Assembly (NCBI GenBank): GCA_023249475.1
Contig: JAHFCO010000011.1
Coordinates: 1-59,750, forward strand
DNA length: 59,750 nt
Direction of reading: 5' to 3'
From: Bacillota bacterium
GTDB lineage: Bacteria > Bacillota_I > Bacilli_A > Erysipelotrichales > Erysipelotrichaceae
Shown: positions 58,577-59,750 of the stretch, piece by piece
Layout: the number at the start of each line of letters is the position of its first letter
Position numbering within the stretch: position 1 is the first letter of the stretch
Position numbers and translations under genes: made by a program
Notes under the pieces: model-generated
Databases searched by the model: none
The model's input: the letters and a program-made list of their open reading frames with translations, nothing else
Told to the model about the DNA's origin: nothing

Positions 58577-59750
58577 TTAATCGATCTCTTCGACTTCGCT
58601 ACGGTTCTGCTTCATCGAGGAACGGTTGGGCGTGTAGTTATCGACGACACGGGTCAGGACATCGATGATTTCCTGGTCGTCGACCTGCGGTTTCCCGATC
58701 ACCTGCGCCAATTCATCCAACTCCCGCAGTACTTTTTCTTTGGGGATCGACATCGGTTTGGTGACGAAGATCAGCTTGTTGGGGGTCGAGACCACTTCTT
58801 CTTTGTTGAGGTGGAGTTCTTCATACAACTTTTCTCCGGGTCTCAGTCCGATTTCTTTGATCTGGATGTCCTGATAGGGCACATAGCCCGCCAGGCGGAT
58901 CATCTTCTCCGCCAAATCCAGGATCTTGACGGGTTGACCCATGTCCAGGACGAAGATCTCTCCGCCTTTCGCATAGGTCGCCGCTTGCAGGACCAAGGAA
59001 ACCGCTTCGGGGATCGTCATGAAGTAGCGGATGATCCGCTTGTCGGTCAATGTCAGCGGACCTCCGTTGGCGATTTGCTTCTTAAACAGTGGGATGATGG
59101 ATCCGTTGGATCCGAGTACGTTGCCGAAGCGAACCGCGACGAATTTCGTTTTCGATTGAGGGTCCATCGATTGGATCAACTTCTCCACGAACCGTTTGGT
59201 CGCCCCCATGACGTTGGTCGGATTGACGGCCTTGTCGGTGGAGATCGAGACAAACCGTTTCACTTCGTACTTCTCGGCGGTCATCAAGAGATTGTGCGTC
59301 CCGAAAATGTTGTTTTTGATCGCTTCGATCGGCATGTCTTCCATCAGGGGGACGTGCTTGTGCGCCGCCGCATGGAAAACGATGTCCGGCCGGTAGGTAT
59401 CGAACAACCGTTCAAGCGATGCCAGGTCGCGGATGCTTGTGATGAGCGGGAGATATTCGATCTGCTCGGAAAGCAGATGATCCCGTTGTTTCATGTTGAA
59501 TTCTTGTTGGAGATCGTACAATCCGTTCTCGTTGATGTCGATCATGATCAGGCGTTTCGGGCTGAGCTGGATGATCTGCCGGCAGAGTTCGCTCCCGATC
59601 GATCCGGCCGCCCCCGTCACCAAGACCGTACGGTCCTGGATCAGATCCTGGATGACGGCGTTATCCAACACGATCGACTGTCTTCCCAATAAGTCTTCGA
59701 TCCCGATTTCACGCAAGGAACGCTTGATGCCTTGCGAGGAAATCATGTCT
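58577..59750 (-). CDS. capD: CapD/PglF-like UDP-GlcNAc 4,6-dehydratase (5' end outside window)
   Basis: The visible 391 residues hold the SDR domain of a FlaA1/CapD protein: I-E-D-L-L-G-R linker, T-G-A-A-G-S-I-G-S-E, S-T-D-K-A-V-N-P-T-N-V-M-G-A-T-K and G-L-R-P-G-E-K-L-Y-E-E. The reading frame is open to the window edge (an Asp codon precedes the first Met), and the I-x-D-L-L-G-R linker normally follows an N-terminal four-helix membrane domain, so the protein is most likely the long membrane form, cut by the window. It provides UDP-4-keto-6-deoxy-GlcNAc for the aminotransferase at 47572. Confidence 0.93.
   Translation of the reverse strand, partial: DMISSQGIKRSLREIGIEDLLGRQSIVLDNAVIQDLIQDRTVLVTGAAGSIGSELCRQIIQLSPKRLIMIDINENGLYDLQQEFNMKQRDHLLSEQIEYLPLITSIRDLASLERLFDTYRPDIVFHAAAHKHVPLMEDMPIEAIKNNIFGTHNLLMTAEKYEVKRFVSISTDKAVNPTNVMGATKRFVEKLIQSMDPQSKTKFVAVRFGNVLGSNGSIIPLFKKQIANGGPLTLTDKRIIRYFMTIPEAVSLVLQAATYAKGGEIFVLDMGQPVKILDLAEKMIRLAGYVPYQDIQIKEIGLRPGEKLYEELHLNKEEVVSTPNKLIFVTKPMSIPKEKVLRELDELAQVIGKPQVDDQEIIDVLTRVVDNYTPNRSSMKQNRSEVEEID

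Overview
The window reads as a chromosomal segment of a low-complexity Gram-positive (Bacillota/Firmicutes) genome of about 50-55% GC. The evidence is the order cysS-mrnC-rlmB-sigH-rpmG-secE-nusG-rplK-rplA (the Bacilli arrangement, here without the yacP-like gene), GGAGG-type ribosome binding sites, lipoproteins with Gram-positive lipoboxes, a CsoR copper operon and consensus TTGACA-17-TATAAT promoters. TGA is a stop (cysS and others end in it), so the mycoplasma code is not used. The exact lineage cannot be fixed from sequence reading alone; a deep-branching Bacilli or Mollicutes-related group is possible but unproven.

Layout. 1-400: tandem promoters and boxA leader of an rRNA operon that runs leftward out of the window. 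0.4-6.4 kb: translation/transcription housekeeping genes, all on the minus strand, with an L1 autoregulatory leader in front of rplK. 6.4-14.8 kb: two c-di-GMP enzymes (one translationally coupled to a ligand-binding lipoprotein) flanking an aldo/keto reductase plus MupG-like pair. 14.8-19.1 kb: a complete copper operon copZ-copA-csoR plus an unusual HMA/TauE-SafE/cupredoxin fusion, with a CsoR box inside the promoter. 19.1-35.4 kb: gap, small acetyltransferase/lipid-type operon, M29 aminopeptidase, an acyltransferase, a secreted peptide, an orphan gene behind a SAM-I-like riboswitch, TM2/DUF2628 membrane proteins, a YehWXYZ/OpuC-type osmolyte ABC transporter, an XRE regulator with phased operator repeats, a DUF3048 lipoprotein and gdhA.

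35.4-59.75 kb is one large surface-polysaccharide locus on the minus strand. Its outer part (45.0-59.75 kb) has the GC of the rest of the window and encodes CapD/PglF, CapEFG (UDP-L-FucNAc), glycosyltransferases, a pyruvyl transferase, Wzy, Wzx, a DegT aminotransferase, an initiating sugar-phosphate transferase and a WecD-like acetyltransferase. The inner part (about 35.45-44.99 kb) is sharply AT-rich and encodes a LoaP-type NusG paralogue, TviB/TviC-like UDP-GalNAcA enzymes, two glycosyltransferases, a second Wzy-like protein, a hexapeptide acyltransferase and an LCP ligase. It looks like a horizontally acquired cassette joined to a native polysaccharide operon.

Most notable for follow-up: the SAM riboswitch in front of a gene of unknown function; the ligand-binding lipoprotein/GGDEF-EAL pair; the copper fusion protein; the LoaP gene that seems to start at AUC behind an attenuator-like leader; and the AT-rich cassette.
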